From positions 1 through 37,068 of the forward strand of contig JAISWG010000004.1 of the NCBI GenBank assembly GCA_031271205.1: 37,068 nucleotides of DNA, given 5' to 3'. The translations under genes were made by a program, and so were the position numbers. The notes below the pieces were generated by a model. The model searched no databases. It worked only from the letters and a program-made list of their open reading frames with translations, and was not told the DNA's origin. The DNA is from Endomicrobium sp. (GTDB lineage: Bacteria > Elusimicrobiota > Endomicrobiia > Endomicrobiales > Endomicrobiaceae). Of the stretch, positions 25,630-35,882 are shown piece after piece (position 1 is the first letter of the stretch; every line of letters begins with the position of its first letter).

Positions 25630-26541
25630 AGAACAACTTAAAAAAATAAAATAATCTCAAAGTAAATACAATGAAAAATATGGTTTTTTCTTTGTATGTT
25701 TTTGTGCAGGCTGTTTTTAGATAGGTTGTTCAATAAGAATTTTTGACTAAGTCTTTAAAATTTTCAGAGATATATTTTTGCGGATTGTATAATTTAGACT
25801 GATATAAGTAAAATTGGGCTGGCAAAAGGAACATGTTTGTTAAGAGGAGTATGGCACATTGTGGGTAGCAGACTAAATAACATCTGCTGTCAGAGGCATA
25901 ATCGGTCTTCAAACTGGTTAAGCACTTTGAAAGACTGCTACGTGAAAATAGTTTTTATAACCGTTAAAGTTTTATAAGTTTGGATATGTTATGGATTGAT
26001 TTGGTTATGTATACGCATAAATACGCATGAATATTTAAAAATTTATAGAACCATACGGTGAGGTTCTTCTTTGTTTTGTTGAAGAATAATAAATTTTTTG
26101 GAATACTACTGTAACTGTACATGAGAATATGTTGATTCGAATTATACTTATAAATTAGCTCAATGAATACTTTTAAAATTAGAGTAGGCGTTGCAACAAA
26201 TTTTTAATTTTAAAAAGATGTTAAAAAAGATTTTGATAACAAATCAGTTATAAATCATATTTTTATGTTTTGTCAAAATATAAATTTGTCTTGTAATTTA
26301 GAATTTTTTGAAACATTTAGATCAATGCCATAGAAAGACGTTGTTGGAAAAATAGGTTTGTATGGGCTTTGAGGCCAGAAATTAGATATATAGTTTTTAT
26401 TTGAACTTTATAAATTGTAAGCTTGTAGCTGAATTAATGGATGTTGAAAAGTATGTTTTTACATAACAGTTTTATGATTTTCTTTTAATATGTTTCAATA
26501 TTTTGAAAATGAAAATAAATGATTACAAGGAAATATAGTTG
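25630..26541. other. Non-coding gap between cinA and lepA
   Basis: About 900 nt without an intact gene. Short frames on + (MKNMVFSLYVFVQAVFR from 25671; later SVFKLVKHFERLLREN) and one on - (25730-25912) could be remnants, but I recognise no family and see no RecA motifs. No clear promoter consensus precedes lepA. Confidence 0.4.
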
Positions 26542-28329
26542 ATGTCTAATATAAGGAATTTTTGCATTATAGCTCATATTGATCATGGGAAAAGCACTCT
26601 TGCTGACAGACTTCTTGAATATACTAGTACAATTTCAAAAAGAGAAATGAAAGACCAAATACTTGACGATATGGAGCTTGAAAGGGAAAGAGGAATAACA
26701 ATAAAAGCTAAAGCTGTAAGAATGAACTATACAGATAAGAGTGGTCAAACTTATATTTTAAACTTAATAGACACGCCAGGGCATGTTGATTTTACATACG
26801 AAGTTTCAAGGGCATTGGTAGCTTGCGAAGGTGCAATTTTAGTGATAGATGCCACTCAGGGTATTGAAGCTCAAACACTTGCAAATACTATACTTGCCAA
26901 GAATGCTAATTTAAAAATTATTCCTGTTATAAATAAAATAGATTTGCCTAATGCTGATATTGACGGTGTGTACGAGCAAATAAAAGAAGGTCTTGGAGTA
27001 AATGTTAAGCCGCTTCTTGTGAGTGCTAAGAAAGGCATAGGAATAAATAAAATAGTTGATTCTGTTATTGCAAATATTCCGCCAGCAAAAATTATAAACG
27101 ATGAGCCTTTATTAGCTTTAATTTTTGATTCTTTTTACGAATCCTACAGAGGTATTATAGTTATAATAAGAGTCTTTGATGGAAAAATATGTAAAGGGAT
27201 GAAAGTTCGTTTCATGGCTTCTGGAGCTGAACATGAAGTTCTTGAAGTTGGATATATGAAAATAAAGATGATAGAAGCGTTAGAACTTTTTTCAGGTGAA
27301 GTGGGGTATGTGGTTGCTGGTATAAAAGATATTAGGGATATAAAAATTGGCGATACTGTAACTGAGAGCTCAAATCCAACAAGACATCCCCACGAAGGAT
27401 ATAAAGAAATAAACCCATTTGTTTTTGCTGGTTTTTATCCAAACAGCGCTTCCGAATACGACAGTTTGAAGACTGCCTTGGAAAAGCTTAAACTTTCAGA
27501 TGCTTCACTTGTATATTCTCCTGAAACATCTGTGGCTTTGGGATTTGGTTTTAGGTGTGGATTTTTAGGTTTTTTGCATCTGGAAATAATTAAAGAAAGA
27601 CTTGAAAGGGAGTTTGATTTAAATCTTTTGGTTATGTTGCCAAATGTTGTTTATAAGGTGAAAACAAAAGGTAAATATGTTACTATAGATAATCCTTTTA
27701 AATTTCCAAATAATGCTGATATTGAAGAAATTTGGGAGCCGTATGTTGAGGCCACTATTATTTGTCCTGTTGAGCATTTAGGAGCCATATTTGACCTCTG
27801 TCAGAAGAGAAGAGGAAAACAGATTTCAATGAAGTACATGAATGTTAAAATAGCTATTTTGAAATATCATATGCCGCTTGCGGAAACAATAGTTGGTTTT
27901 TACGATGTGTTAAAATCAGTTTCAAAAGGATACGCTTCTTTTGATTATGAACATATAGAACCTCAGCTTGGAGATTTAGTTAAACTGGAGATTATGATAA
28001 ATTCAGAAGTCATAGATGCTTTTACATTTATTACGCATAAAGATAAAGCCCAAACTTACGCTCATTATCTTGTTAAAAAATTAAAAGACATTATCCCAAG
28101 ACATATGTTTGAAATACCTATACAGGCAAAAGTAAATAATAAAATAATTGCCAGGGAAACAATATCGGCTATACGTAAAGATGTCCTTGCAAAATGCTAT
28201 GGCGGCGATATAACAAGAAAGCGTAAACTACTTGAAAAGCAAAAAGAAGGCAAGCGCAAAATGAGACAATTTGGCAGAGTAGATATTCCGCTAGAGGCTT
28301 TTGTGGCTATTCTTAAAATATATGAGTAG
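26542..28329 (+). CDS. lepA: Elongation factor 4 (LepA) GTPase
   Basis: Translational GTPase that acts on stalled or stressed ribosomes. G1 is AHIDHGKST (11-19), G2 RGITIK (50-55), G3 DTPGHVD (77-83), and G4 NKIDLP follows. Domains II, III and V and the LepA-specific C-terminal domain are complete, the latter ending YGGDITRKRKLLEKQKEGK. 595 residues from the ATG at 26542; a TTG directly before it (26539) is in frame but AAGGA fits the ATG. It leads a five-gene run to hemW; lepA-lepB is a common pair. Confidence 0.97.
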   Translation: MSNIRNFCIIAHIDHGKSTLADRLLEYTSTISKREMKDQILDDMELERERGITIKAKAVRMNYTDKSGQTYILNLIDTPGHVDFTYEVSRALVACEGAILVIDATQGIEAQTLANTILAKNANLKIIPVINKIDLPNADIDGVYEQIKEGLGVNVKPLLVSAKKGIGINKIVDSVIANIPPAKIINDEPLLALIFDSFYESYRGIIVIIRVFDGKICKGMKVRFMASGAEHEVLEVGYMKIKMIEALELFSGEVGYVVAGIKDIRDIKIGDTVTESSNPTRHPHEGYKEINPFVFAGFYPNSASEYDSLKTALEKLKLSDASLVYSPETSVALGFGFRCGFLGFLHLEIIKERLEREFDLNLLVMLPNVVYKVKTKGKYVTIDNPFKFPNNADIEEIWEPYVEATIICPVEHLGAIFDLCQKRRGKQISMKYMNVKIAILKYHMPLAETIVGFYDVLKSVSKGYASFDYEHIEPQLGDLVKLEIMINSEVIDAFTFITHKDKAQTYAHYLVKKLKDIIPRHMFEIPIQAKVNNKIIARETISAIRKDVLAKCYGGDITRKRKLLEKQKEGKRKMRQFGRVDIPLEAFVAILKIYE

Positions 28330-28374
28330 TTGTAATAACGTATAACGTGAATATAAAAAAAAGAGGTAAATATT

Positions 28375-29151
28375 ATGGAATTGAAACTTTTTATTGTAGG
28401 GTGTATTGTTTTTGCAATAGCAATGACAATGCAGATTTTTAAGAAATGTTTTAAAACTCAAGCCTCTAAAAAATTGTTTCAAAACATTTATTCGTGGGCT
28501 GATACTATTTGGACTGCTTTGATAATGGCGTCATTTATTATGTTCTTTTTTGTTCAGGCTTTTAAAATCCCGTCTGGGAGTATGAGAAATACTCTTATTG
28601 AGGGAGATCATCTCTTTGTTAACAAGGGTTTTTATGGTTTTAGAATACCGTTTAAATATATCGGAAAGCGTTGTGGTACTTTGAAGAAAATAGAAAGAGG
28701 CGATATTGTTGTTTTTCAATGTCCTCCTGAAGCTTTGACGATTGCCGAAAGAGAGCATGGAGTTAAGAAAGATTTCATAAAAAGATGCATTGGTGTTGCT
28801 GGTGATAAGGTTGAAATAAGAAATAAAAAACTTTACTTGAACGATGTTTTTGTAAAAGAAGTTTACACAGTTTATAATGACGATTCTATTTTTGAAAGTT
28901 TTAAATTGTTTGAAAACGAAAAACATTATCAAAAAGCCTGGGAAAGAGGAAATTTTACATCTATTTCGCCTGTTTTTATAAGAGATAATTTTGGTCCCGT
29001 TATTGTTCCTGAAGGCTGTTATATGATGATGGGTGATAACAGAGATTTTTCTTTTGACTCACGTTTCTGGGGACCATTGCCTGATGAGTACGTAAAAGGA
29101 AAAGCTTTATTCTTGTACTGGCCTATAACGCGTTGGAAGTTTATATCATGA
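28375..29151 (+). CDS. lepB: Signal peptidase I
   Basis: Membrane protease that removes signal peptides from exported proteins. Two N-terminal hydrophobic segments lie at about 3-20 and 44-62. The catalytic Ser is S69 in KIPSGSM and the general-base Lys is K136 in KDFIKRCIGVAGD. The box E motif GDNRDFSFDSRFWG follows near the C-terminus. 258 residues. AAGAGGT precedes the ATG. Its stop overlaps the next ATG by 4 nt (ATGA). With SecA also encoded here, the window covers motor and processing steps of export. Confidence 0.95.
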   Translation: MELKLFIVGCIVFAIAMTMQIFKKCFKTQASKKLFQNIYSWADTIWTALIMASFIMFFFVQAFKIPSGSMRNTLIEGDHLFVNKGFYGFRIPFKYIGKRCGTLKKIERGDIVVFQCPPEALTIAEREHGVKKDFIKRCIGVAGDKVEIRNKKLYLNDVFVKEVYTVYNDDSIFESFKLFENEKHYQKAWERGNFTSISPVFIRDNFGPVIVPEGCYMMMGDNRDFSFDSRFWGPLPDEYVKGKALFLYWPITRWKFIS

Positions 29152-29570
29152 CATGGATTGCATGGCTTACAATTGCGGTTGTTCTTGCAATTTGTGAAAT
29201 AGCAGCTTCGTCTGTTTTTTTCTTTTGCTTGTGTTTTTCTATTGGTTCGTTTTTTGCTGCAGGAGTGTCTTGTTTTTTTAATTCAAATTGGATTGAAATT
29301 ATGACTTTCATTATAATTTCAGCTTTATCTTTATGTTTTGTAAGGCCACTTTTTAACAAAATAATGAAAAAGTCAAAAACTATACAATCAAATGTTGATG
29401 CTCTTATAGGGAATGAAGCTATTGTTACTGGTAAAATTACTCCTTTCATTCCGGGTTTTGTGAAAGTTTCTGGAGAAATTTGGAGAGCCGAATCTAGTGT
29501 TGAAATTTTAGAAAGTGAAACTGTAAAAATTAAAAGGATAAGTGGTACCACTTTGACAGTTGAAAGGTAA
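29148..29570 (+). CDS. NfeD-like membrane protein (short form)
   Basis: 140 residues. Two or three hydrophobic segments lie in the first 75 residues, then a C-terminal beta-rich OB-fold domain (LIGNEAIVTGKITPF..GFVKVSGEIWRAES) typical of NfeD. It lacks the N-terminal ClpP-like protease domain of long NfeD proteins. The ATG at 29148 overlaps the lepB stop, and a TTG at 29133 is a less likely start. It precedes a stomatin/SPFH gene, the standard partner. The pair is thought to work in membrane microdomain organisation or quality control. Confidence 0.88.
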   Translation: MTWIAWLTIAVVLAICEIAASSVFFFCLCFSIGSFFAAGVSCFFNSNWIEIMTFIIISALSLCFVRPLFNKIMKKSKTIQSNVDALIGNEAIVTGKITPFIPGFVKVSGEIWRAESSVEILESETVKIKRISGTTLTVER

Positions 29571-29623
29571 AGGAAAATTAATGAAGCATATAAATGCTAT
29601 ATTTTAGAATGGAGGAAACAAAG

Positions 29624-30544
29624 ATGACTATGCTTTTAGGAATTATTGTAGTGTTTGCTGTGATTTTTATATCTAATTCTGTAAAAATAATAAAACAGTA
29701 CGAAAAAGGACTTGTTGAAACTTTAGGCAAGTACACAGGCACAAAGGATTCTGGAGCAAATATTATAATTCCCATATTTCAAAGAATGCTTAGAGTAGAC
29801 ATGCGAGAACGTGTTATTGATGTTCCTCCGCAAAGCGTTATAACGAAAGACAACGTGTCTGTTGTAGTTGATGCTATAATTTATTTCCAGGTTACAGATC
29901 CTGTAAAAGTAGTTTATAATATTGAGAATTTTGCGCTTGCAGCTTTAAAGCTTGCCCAAACAAATCTAAGAAATGTAATAGGTGATATGGAATTAGACAG
30001 CACTCTTACGTCAAGAGAAAAGATAAACGCGCAGCTAAGGGTTGTAATGGATGAAGCGACAGACAAATGGGGTGTAAAGGTTACAAGAGTTGAAATACAA
30101 AAGATTGATCCTCCTAAAGACATTACAGATGCTATGTCTAAACAAATGAAAGCCGAAAGAGAAAAAAGGGCGAATATTTTAGAAGCTGAAGGCCTAAGAC
30201 AAGCTGCTATTCTTAAGGCTGAAGGTGCTAAACAAGCTGTTATTCTCGACGCAGAAGCTATAAAAGAGAAACAAGTTTTAGAGGCTATTGGCGAAGCCGA
30301 AGCTATAAGAGAAGTTGCTGAAGCAGAGAAATATAAAATTGAAATGGTTTATAAAGCTATACATGAAGGCAAACCTACAAACGATCTTATTGCCATAAAA
30401 TACCTGGAGGCTTTGGGTAAAGTTGCTGATGGAAGAGCTACAAAGGTATTTTTACCTTTAGAGACTGTAGGGATTGCAGCATCTCTTGGAGGTATGGCGG
30501 AATTGTTTAAGGATACGTTAAAGTATGTAAAAACAAAAAATTGA
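29624..30544 (+). CDS. SPFH/stomatin-family membrane protein (QmcA-like)
   Basis: 306 residues. One N-terminal membrane segment (MLLGIIVVFAVIFIS) is followed by an SPFH domain (YEKGLVETLGKY, DVPPQSVITKDNV, YFQVTDPVKVVYNI), then an Ala/Glu-rich coiled coil (AEGLRQAAILKAEGAKQAVI) and a C-terminal stretch. Such proteins oligomerise into cage-like membrane assemblies and interact with NfeD or proteases. The start is ATG 29624, since GGAGG lies 8 nt before it; upstream ATGs at 29594 and 29609 have no such site. Confidence 0.92.
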   Translation: MTMLLGIIVVFAVIFISNSVKIIKQYEKGLVETLGKYTGTKDSGANIIIPIFQRMLRVDMRERVIDVPPQSVITKDNVSVVVDAIIYFQVTDPVKVVYNIENFALAALKLAQTNLRNVIGDMELDSTLTSREKINAQLRVVMDEATDKWGVKVTRVEIQKIDPPKDITDAMSKQMKAEREKRANILEAEGLRQAAILKAEGAKQAVILDAEAIKEKQVLEAIGEAEAIREVAEAEKYKIEMVYKAIHEGKPTNDLIAIKYLEALGKVADGRATKVFLPLETVGIAASLGGMAELFKDTLKYVKTKN

Positions 30545-30597
30545 AAGTTTATTATATATTGCTCATTATTGAAAAGTGAACATTTTGGTTTATGCAT

Positions 30598-31683
30598 ATG
30601 ATAGGTTTGTATATACACATTCCGTTTTGTAGACAAAAGTGTTTTTATTGCGACTTTTTCTCAACAAAATATGACGATATTAGTTTAGTAGATAAATATA
30701 TTGATTCGTTGATAAAACATTCTCAAAAATTTAAAAATAAAAAAATAAATTCAATATATATTGGAGGCGGTACTCCGTCTATTCTGTCTTTTAAACAAAT
30801 ACAAAAACTTCTACTATCTTTAAGCAATACATTCAATTTATCAAAAGTAAAAGAGTTTACTTTTGAGCTTAATCCGGAATCGGCTTTAAAAGAAAAACTG
30901 ATTATTCTAAAAGAATTTGGCGTCAATAGGCTGAGCATAGGTCTTCAGTCTGTTGAAGATAAATATTTAAAGTATTTAGGGCGCATGCATGATTTAAAAA
31001 CTTTTTGTACTTGTTATGATAATGTAAAACATGAGGGATTTAATAATGTAAACATAGATTTAATATATGGATTGCCAAATCAAACTGTTGATGATTGGGA
31101 AATAGTTTTGAAAAAAACATTGCTATTTAATAGTGAGCATTTATCGTTGTATCCCTTATCAGTAGAAGAAAATACGACCTTTTATAAAAATGGCATTGTT
31201 TTAGATGACAAATTACAGCGTGAAATGTATGAAAAAAACGTAGAGATTTTGGAGCATAGCGAATATGTTCATTATGAAGTTTCAAATTGGGCTAAAAAGA
31301 ACAAAGAAGCTTTGCACAATACAAATTATTGGCGTAATTTGGAATATGTAGGTCTTGGTGCTGGGGCTTGCGGATATTTGGGAGGAAATAGATATAAAAA
31401 CATAGAAAATATTGAAAAATATATAAATTTTATTGAAAATAACGTAGATTGTACAATAGAAAATGAATATATGGATGAAAAACTTTATACGACTGAAACA
31501 ATAATGTTAGGACTAAGATTATTGCACGAAGGTTTGTCTATAAAATGTTTTAGTTCCACACAAAATAAGTTCGCTCTGGCAGAATGTTTAAGAGAAAGAA
31601 TTCTTATACAAGAAGAAGGTAGAGTAAAACTTGCCAAAGAATACGTTTTTATTTTTAATCAAATCGTTACAAGGTTTATGTAG
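30598..31683 (+). CDS. hemW: HemW-type radical SAM protein
   Basis: Coproporphyrinogen-oxidase-like radical SAM protein, now regarded as a heme chaperone. The [4Fe-4S] ligands C11, C15 and C18 (FCRQKCFYCDF) follow the family's IHIPFC start. YIGGGTPSIL, ELNPES and RLSIGLQS are present. The HemW-type heme motif HNTNYWRNLEYVGLGAGAC lies in the C-terminal half. 361 residues from ATG 30598; ATG 30592 adds two. No ribosome-binding site is obvious. It ends the lepA run. Whether this organism makes heme cannot be judged here. Confidence 0.92.
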   Translation: MIGLYIHIPFCRQKCFYCDFFSTKYDDISLVDKYIDSLIKHSQKFKNKKINSIYIGGGTPSILSFKQIQKLLLSLSNTFNLSKVKEFTFELNPESALKEKLIILKEFGVNRLSIGLQSVEDKYLKYLGRMHDLKTFCTCYDNVKHEGFNNVNIDLIYGLPNQTVDDWEIVLKKTLLFNSEHLSLYPLSVEENTTFYKNGIVLDDKLQREMYEKNVEILEHSEYVHYEVSNWAKKNKEALHNTNYWRNLEYVGLGAGACGYLGGNRYKNIENIEKYINFIENNVDCTIENEYMDEKLYTTETIMLGLRLLHEGLSIKCFSSTQNKFALAECLRERILIQEEGRVKLAKEYVFIFNQIVTRFM

Positions 31684-31795
31684 TTTAGTTTTTTTAATAG
31701 CTACATCCTAATTTTATCATGCTAATTTAATTTTCTTAAAGGTTAGAATAATTAATATTTATGTAAAAACTTGTTTTCAAATAATATATTAATCA

Positions 31796-32940
31796 ATGAA
31801 AGCAAATTTTTATTATTCTGGTTTTAGTATTTATGGAAAAATAAGAGTAGAAACAGATGTAGAAGATAGATATGGATATTTTAATACAATAATATTTTCT
31901 GGCACAAGTGGTACTTAATGAGGTAAGCTGTGTAGTATTGAGAAACTAAATAAAAGAAGAAACTAATAAACTTAAACAGTTGAGAGTGTTTAGTATATAT
32001 ATTATAGTTAATAAGTTGGGATATTAATTTTTAATACTGTAAAATGTATTTGATAATGAAAGCAAGTGGCAGGAAAAAGATTGTATTGTTGTATAGAGAG
32101 AAATTAACAGCAATATTTTTAATATGAATGAAGTGTTAATATTTAAAGGAAATAAAGCAATTATGATAAAAGTAGTGAATGTTGTTACTACGTGTTTGTG
32201 TTTATAAAGGTCTAATAGTAAATAGCGATGTTTATTAATACTAGCGCGTGATAACTAAACGAAGATGTAATAATTATAAATGAGAATGACGCATTAATAA
32301 ACACAACACAGGAAAAATGGTAATTTACATATGACTTCTGCCTGTAGGAAGAGAAAAAGTTGGTTTTAAATGAAAATTAGTGGAATAAGTATAGAGAAAT
32401 ATAAGCTAGAAGATAATTAATTTGATAGTTATAGGAATTGATAAAGGTGTAATATTTTGTCTAAATGGCAATAATAATAATGTACAAGCAGTTTTTTTTT
32501 GGGTGGTTTAGGGAGATAAATTTCTGAAATATTAGAAGTGAAACAAGGAAAGTATAATCAGTATAAAGTTATTACTAATAATAACTATAGCTATTGACAT
32601 ATATAAATCAAGTGCCAAATTTAAAAAAGAGAGTGTATAGCAACCAGGTTGTAGAAAAACTAGGGTTGTGTACTAAACAAGAAAATTTACTTGTATAAAA
32701 ACAATAGAAAAAAAGTTTATTAAACATGGGAAATAGCTAGAAATAAAAAGCAAAGTTTAGATTTTAGATGTATAGATGAAATTTAATTAAAATACAGTGA
32801 GCGTTGTTAAACAATATGGGAAAAATAGATTGATATAGGTAGCGGGCCATTATATAAGATAGGATTGTAGGCACAAACTTTCTAACTGTAACTGTGAATA
32901 TCAAAATGTCAAGGTGATATGTAGGCGTGAGTTGTAAATT
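31796..32940 (+). pseudogene. comM: comM remnant (Mg-chelatase-like ATPase)
   Basis: Pieces in order match ComM/YifB. ATG 31796 to stop 31916-31918 (40 codons) has GKIRVETDVEDRYGYFNTI, like the N-terminal G..V.VE.Di..GLP.F.IVGL. Near 32641, QPGCRKTRVVY resembles the Walker A GPPGSGKTMLA. At 32881-32937, SNCNCEYQNVKVICRR resembles the zinc-like AMNPCPCGY.gd....C.C motif. Stops and shifts separate them, with spacing altered relative to a normal 1.5-kb gene. ComM is a branch-migration helicase used in natural transformation. Identity rests on motifs and their order. Confidence 0.4.
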
Positions 32941-33263
32941 TGTCTTAGAGAAAATTAAAATATAAAACCTGCTAAATACTAAATGTTATAAAGCCAATTA
33001 ATATTAATAAATTATTAAAAACAGGTTAAAAAAACTTAAAGCTCCAAAAATAGTTATCAAAGAATTAATTAATATGACAAACTATATTTTGTGTAAATTT
33101 ATATTACTCTTTACTAAAAACATTAAAATAATACTTAAAATTGCAAAAACTTTGTCAAACTATTTCAAATATTTGTATTTGTGTACAATGTGGGCAAATA
33201 AGTTATATAATCAAGTGCTAGTTAACATGTAGAAATTCTTAAGTTAAAGGAAGGTATTCATGT
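32941..33263. other. AT-rich leader region of secA
   Basis: No gene seen. Candidate -10 elements (TACAAT at about 33184, TATAAT at about 33205) lack convincing -35 partners. AAGGAAGG (33247-33254) is the secA ribosome-binding site. Confidence 0.35.
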
Positions 33264-35882
33264 ATGTTAAAAAGTATTTTGGGTAAAATTTTTGGTTCGC
33301 AAAACGAAAGAGATATAAGAGCTGTAAGACCAATAGTAGAAAAAGTAAATTCTTTTGAAACATTTATAAAAAATCTTAGTGATGCTGAATTAAAAGCAAA
33401 GACAGCAGAATTTAGAAATTGTCTTTCAAAAGGAAAAACTTTAGATGACATTTTGCCTGAGGCTTTTGCATGTGTAAGAGAAGCATCTGTTAGAACAGTA
33501 GGTTTAAGACATTTTGACGTACAAATAATCGGTGGGTATGTTCTTCATACGGGAAAAATTGCTGAAATGAAGACCGGAGAAGGTAAAACTTTAGTTGCTA
33601 CGCTTGTAGCTTATCTTAATGCTTTGCCTCAGACAGGTGTGCATGTTGTTACAGTAAACGATTATCTTGCTAAAAGAGACAGAGAGTGGATGGGAGCAGT
33701 TTACGAAAAACTGGGTCTTACAGTAGGTAACATAGGTCATGACACAGGGAAAGAGGAAAGACGAGTTGCGTACAACTGTGATATAACTTACGTTACAAAT
33801 AACGAACTTGGGTTTGACTATCTTAGAGACAATATGGTAATTACAAAAGAAGACAGAGTTCTGCGTTCGTTGAATTATGCCATCATAGACGAAGTGGACT
33901 CTATTCTTATAGATGAAGCAAGAACCCCTCTTATCATTTCTGGTGCGTCAGAACAATCTACAGATAAGTATTATATTTCAGATAAAATAGTTCCTATGTT
34001 AAATGGTAGAAGAATTACTGAAAATGAGGAAATAAAAGCAAAGCATTACAATGTGGATTTATCAAAAGGCTATGACTATCTTGTAGATGAGAAAAATCAT
34101 TCAGTAGTTTTAACAGAGCAAGGCGTTCAAAAAGCTGAGAAAATTTTGGGTGTGGAGAATATCTACGACGATTTGCAGTCTGAGTGGGTGTATCACATAA
34201 CGCAAGCCATAAGGGCGCATAGTTTGTGTCACAAAGATGTTGGGTACGTAGTAAAAGATGGGGAGGTTATAATAGTTGATGAATTTACTGGAAGGCTTAT
34301 GCCTGGCAGAAGATGGTCTGATGGTCTTCATCAGGCAATAGAAGCAAAAGAACATTTAAAAATAGCAGATGAAAATCAAACACTTGCAACAATAACTTTC
34401 CAAAACTTTTTTAGAATGTATAAGAAAATAGCAGGTATGACTGGCACAGCTTCAACAGAAACAGAAGAATTTTGGGAGATTTATAAGCTTAAAGTTGTGG
34501 AAGTTCCTACGAATAATCCCATGATAAGAAAGGACTATGGTGATGTTATATATAGAACTGAAAAAGAGAAATATGATGCAATAGTAAAAGAAATTGAATA
34601 CTTGTGGAAAAAAAAACAGCCAGTACTTGTCGGTACAAGATCAATTGAAAAATCTGAAAAAATATCATCAATGCTTAGAAAGAAAGGCATTCCTCACAAT
34701 GTTTTAAATGCTAAATATCATGAGCAAGAAGCGCAAATTATAGCCAGAGCTGGTGCTAAAGGTGCTGTGACAATAGCTACAAACATGGCAGGAAGAGGAA
34801 CAGACATTGTTCTTGGAGCAGGAGGGGGAGTGGGATCTACACAAAATAAAGAAATTATAAATCTAGGTGGACTTCACATAATAGGTACGGAAAGACATGA
34901 ATCTAGAAGAATAGACAATCAGCTAAGAGGACGTTCAGGAAGACAGGGAGATCCAGGTTCTACAAGATTCTATTTGTCTATGGAAGACGAACTTATGCGT
35001 TTATTCGGTTCAGAGAGAATGTCTATGATTATGCAGAAACTCGGTCTGAAATACGGTGAGGATATACAGCATCCTTGGATATCTAAAGCTGTGGAAAATG
35101 CCCAGAGAAAAGTTGAAGGTATGAACTTTGACATAAGAAAGCAGCTTATAGATTTTGATGATGTTATGAATAAACAAAGAGAGGCTGTTTACAGGCTTAG
35201 AAATGAGATATTGGAAGGCGAAGATATTTGTGAGAAGATAAAAGATATGTTGAGAGAATCCGTTGAAGAAAATCTTAACTCTTGGTGCATTGGTAAATAT
35301 GTTGAAAAATGGGATTTTATAAGTATAGATATGTGGGTGTTTAGGACATTTGGTATCAAATATGGAATACAAAATAAATTTGAGATTAATTTGTTGACCA
35401 AAGAGTCTCTTCAAAATGATATTTATGGTAAAATTATTGAACGTTATGAACAGAGAAAGGAAGAGCTTACGCTGGAGTTATTTACTCATATGGAAAGAAT
35501 GATTTTACTACAAATGATAGATACTTCATGGAAAGATCATTTACATGAGCTTGATCAGCTGAGACACAGTATAGGTTTTAGAGCTTATGCTCAGAAAGAT
35601 CCAAAAATTGAATATCAAAAAGAATCTTTTGCGTTGTTTGAGTCTATGATGAGAAGAATAAGAGAAAATACCATAGAATACGTATTTAAGGTTCAGGTAA
35701 ATGCAAGGATGTGTAATATAAATCAAAAGTCTGTTCCAGTAAGTCGTCCAGAGCTTGAAAATAGAATTAATAACAAAAAAACTAAACCTCAGGATTTAAA
35801 TAATATAGGTAGAAATGATTTTTGCCCCTGTGGTAGTGGCAGAAAATATAAAAAGTGCTGCAGAAGTATAGAAAAGTATTAG
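33264..35882 (+). CDS. secA: Preprotein translocase ATPase SecA
   Basis: Motor of Sec-dependent export, acting at SecYEG. Walker A MKTGEGKT lies at 102-109 and DEVD at 209-212; MAGRGTDIVLG and GRSGRQGDPGSTRFYLS form NBD2. The helical scaffold and wing follow. The C-terminal SEC-C zinc site is complete (C854, C856, C865, C866 in FCPCGSGRKYKKCC), used for SecB or ribosome/lipid contacts. 872 residues. The ATG at 33264 has AAGGAAGG about 9 nt before it; the ATG at 33260 is out of frame and short. It stands alone between two decayed regions. Confidence 0.98.
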   Translation: MLKSILGKIFGSQNERDIRAVRPIVEKVNSFETFIKNLSDAELKAKTAEFRNCLSKGKTLDDILPEAFACVREASVRTVGLRHFDVQIIGGYVLHTGKIAEMKTGEGKTLVATLVAYLNALPQTGVHVVTVNDYLAKRDREWMGAVYEKLGLTVGNIGHDTGKEERRVAYNCDITYVTNNELGFDYLRDNMVITKEDRVLRSLNYAIIDEVDSILIDEARTPLIISGASEQSTDKYYISDKIVPMLNGRRITENEEIKAKHYNVDLSKGYDYLVDEKNHSVVLTEQGVQKAEKILGVENIYDDLQSEWVYHITQAIRAHSLCHKDVGYVVKDGEVIIVDEFTGRLMPGRRWSDGLHQAIEAKEHLKIADENQTLATITFQNFFRMYKKIAGMTGTASTETEEFWEIYKLKVVEVPTNNPMIRKDYGDVIYRTEKEKYDAIVKEIEYLWKKKQPVLVGTRSIEKSEKISSMLRKKGIPHNVLNAKYHEQEAQIIARAGAKGAVTIATNMAGRGTDIVLGAGGGVGSTQNKEIINLGGLHIIGTERHESRRIDNQLRGRSGRQGDPGSTRFYLSMEDELMRLFGSERMSMIMQKLGLKYGEDIQHPWISKAVENAQRKVEGMNFDIRKQLIDFDDVMNKQREAVYRLRNEILEGEDICEKIKDMLRESVEENLNSWCIGKYVEKWDFISIDMWVFRTFGIKYGIQNKFEINLLTKESLQNDIYGKIIERYEQRKEELTLELFTHMERMILLQMIDTSWKDHLHELDQLRHSIGFRAYAQKDPKIEYQKESFALFESMMRRIRENTIEYVFKVQVNARMCNINQKSVPVSRPELENRINNKKTKPQDLNNIGRNDFCPCGSGRKYKKCCRSIEKY

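Noticed and set aside
25730-25912. Minus-strand 60-codon frame after cinA
   Set aside because: No start signal, no recognisable family, and it sits in an eroded gap.
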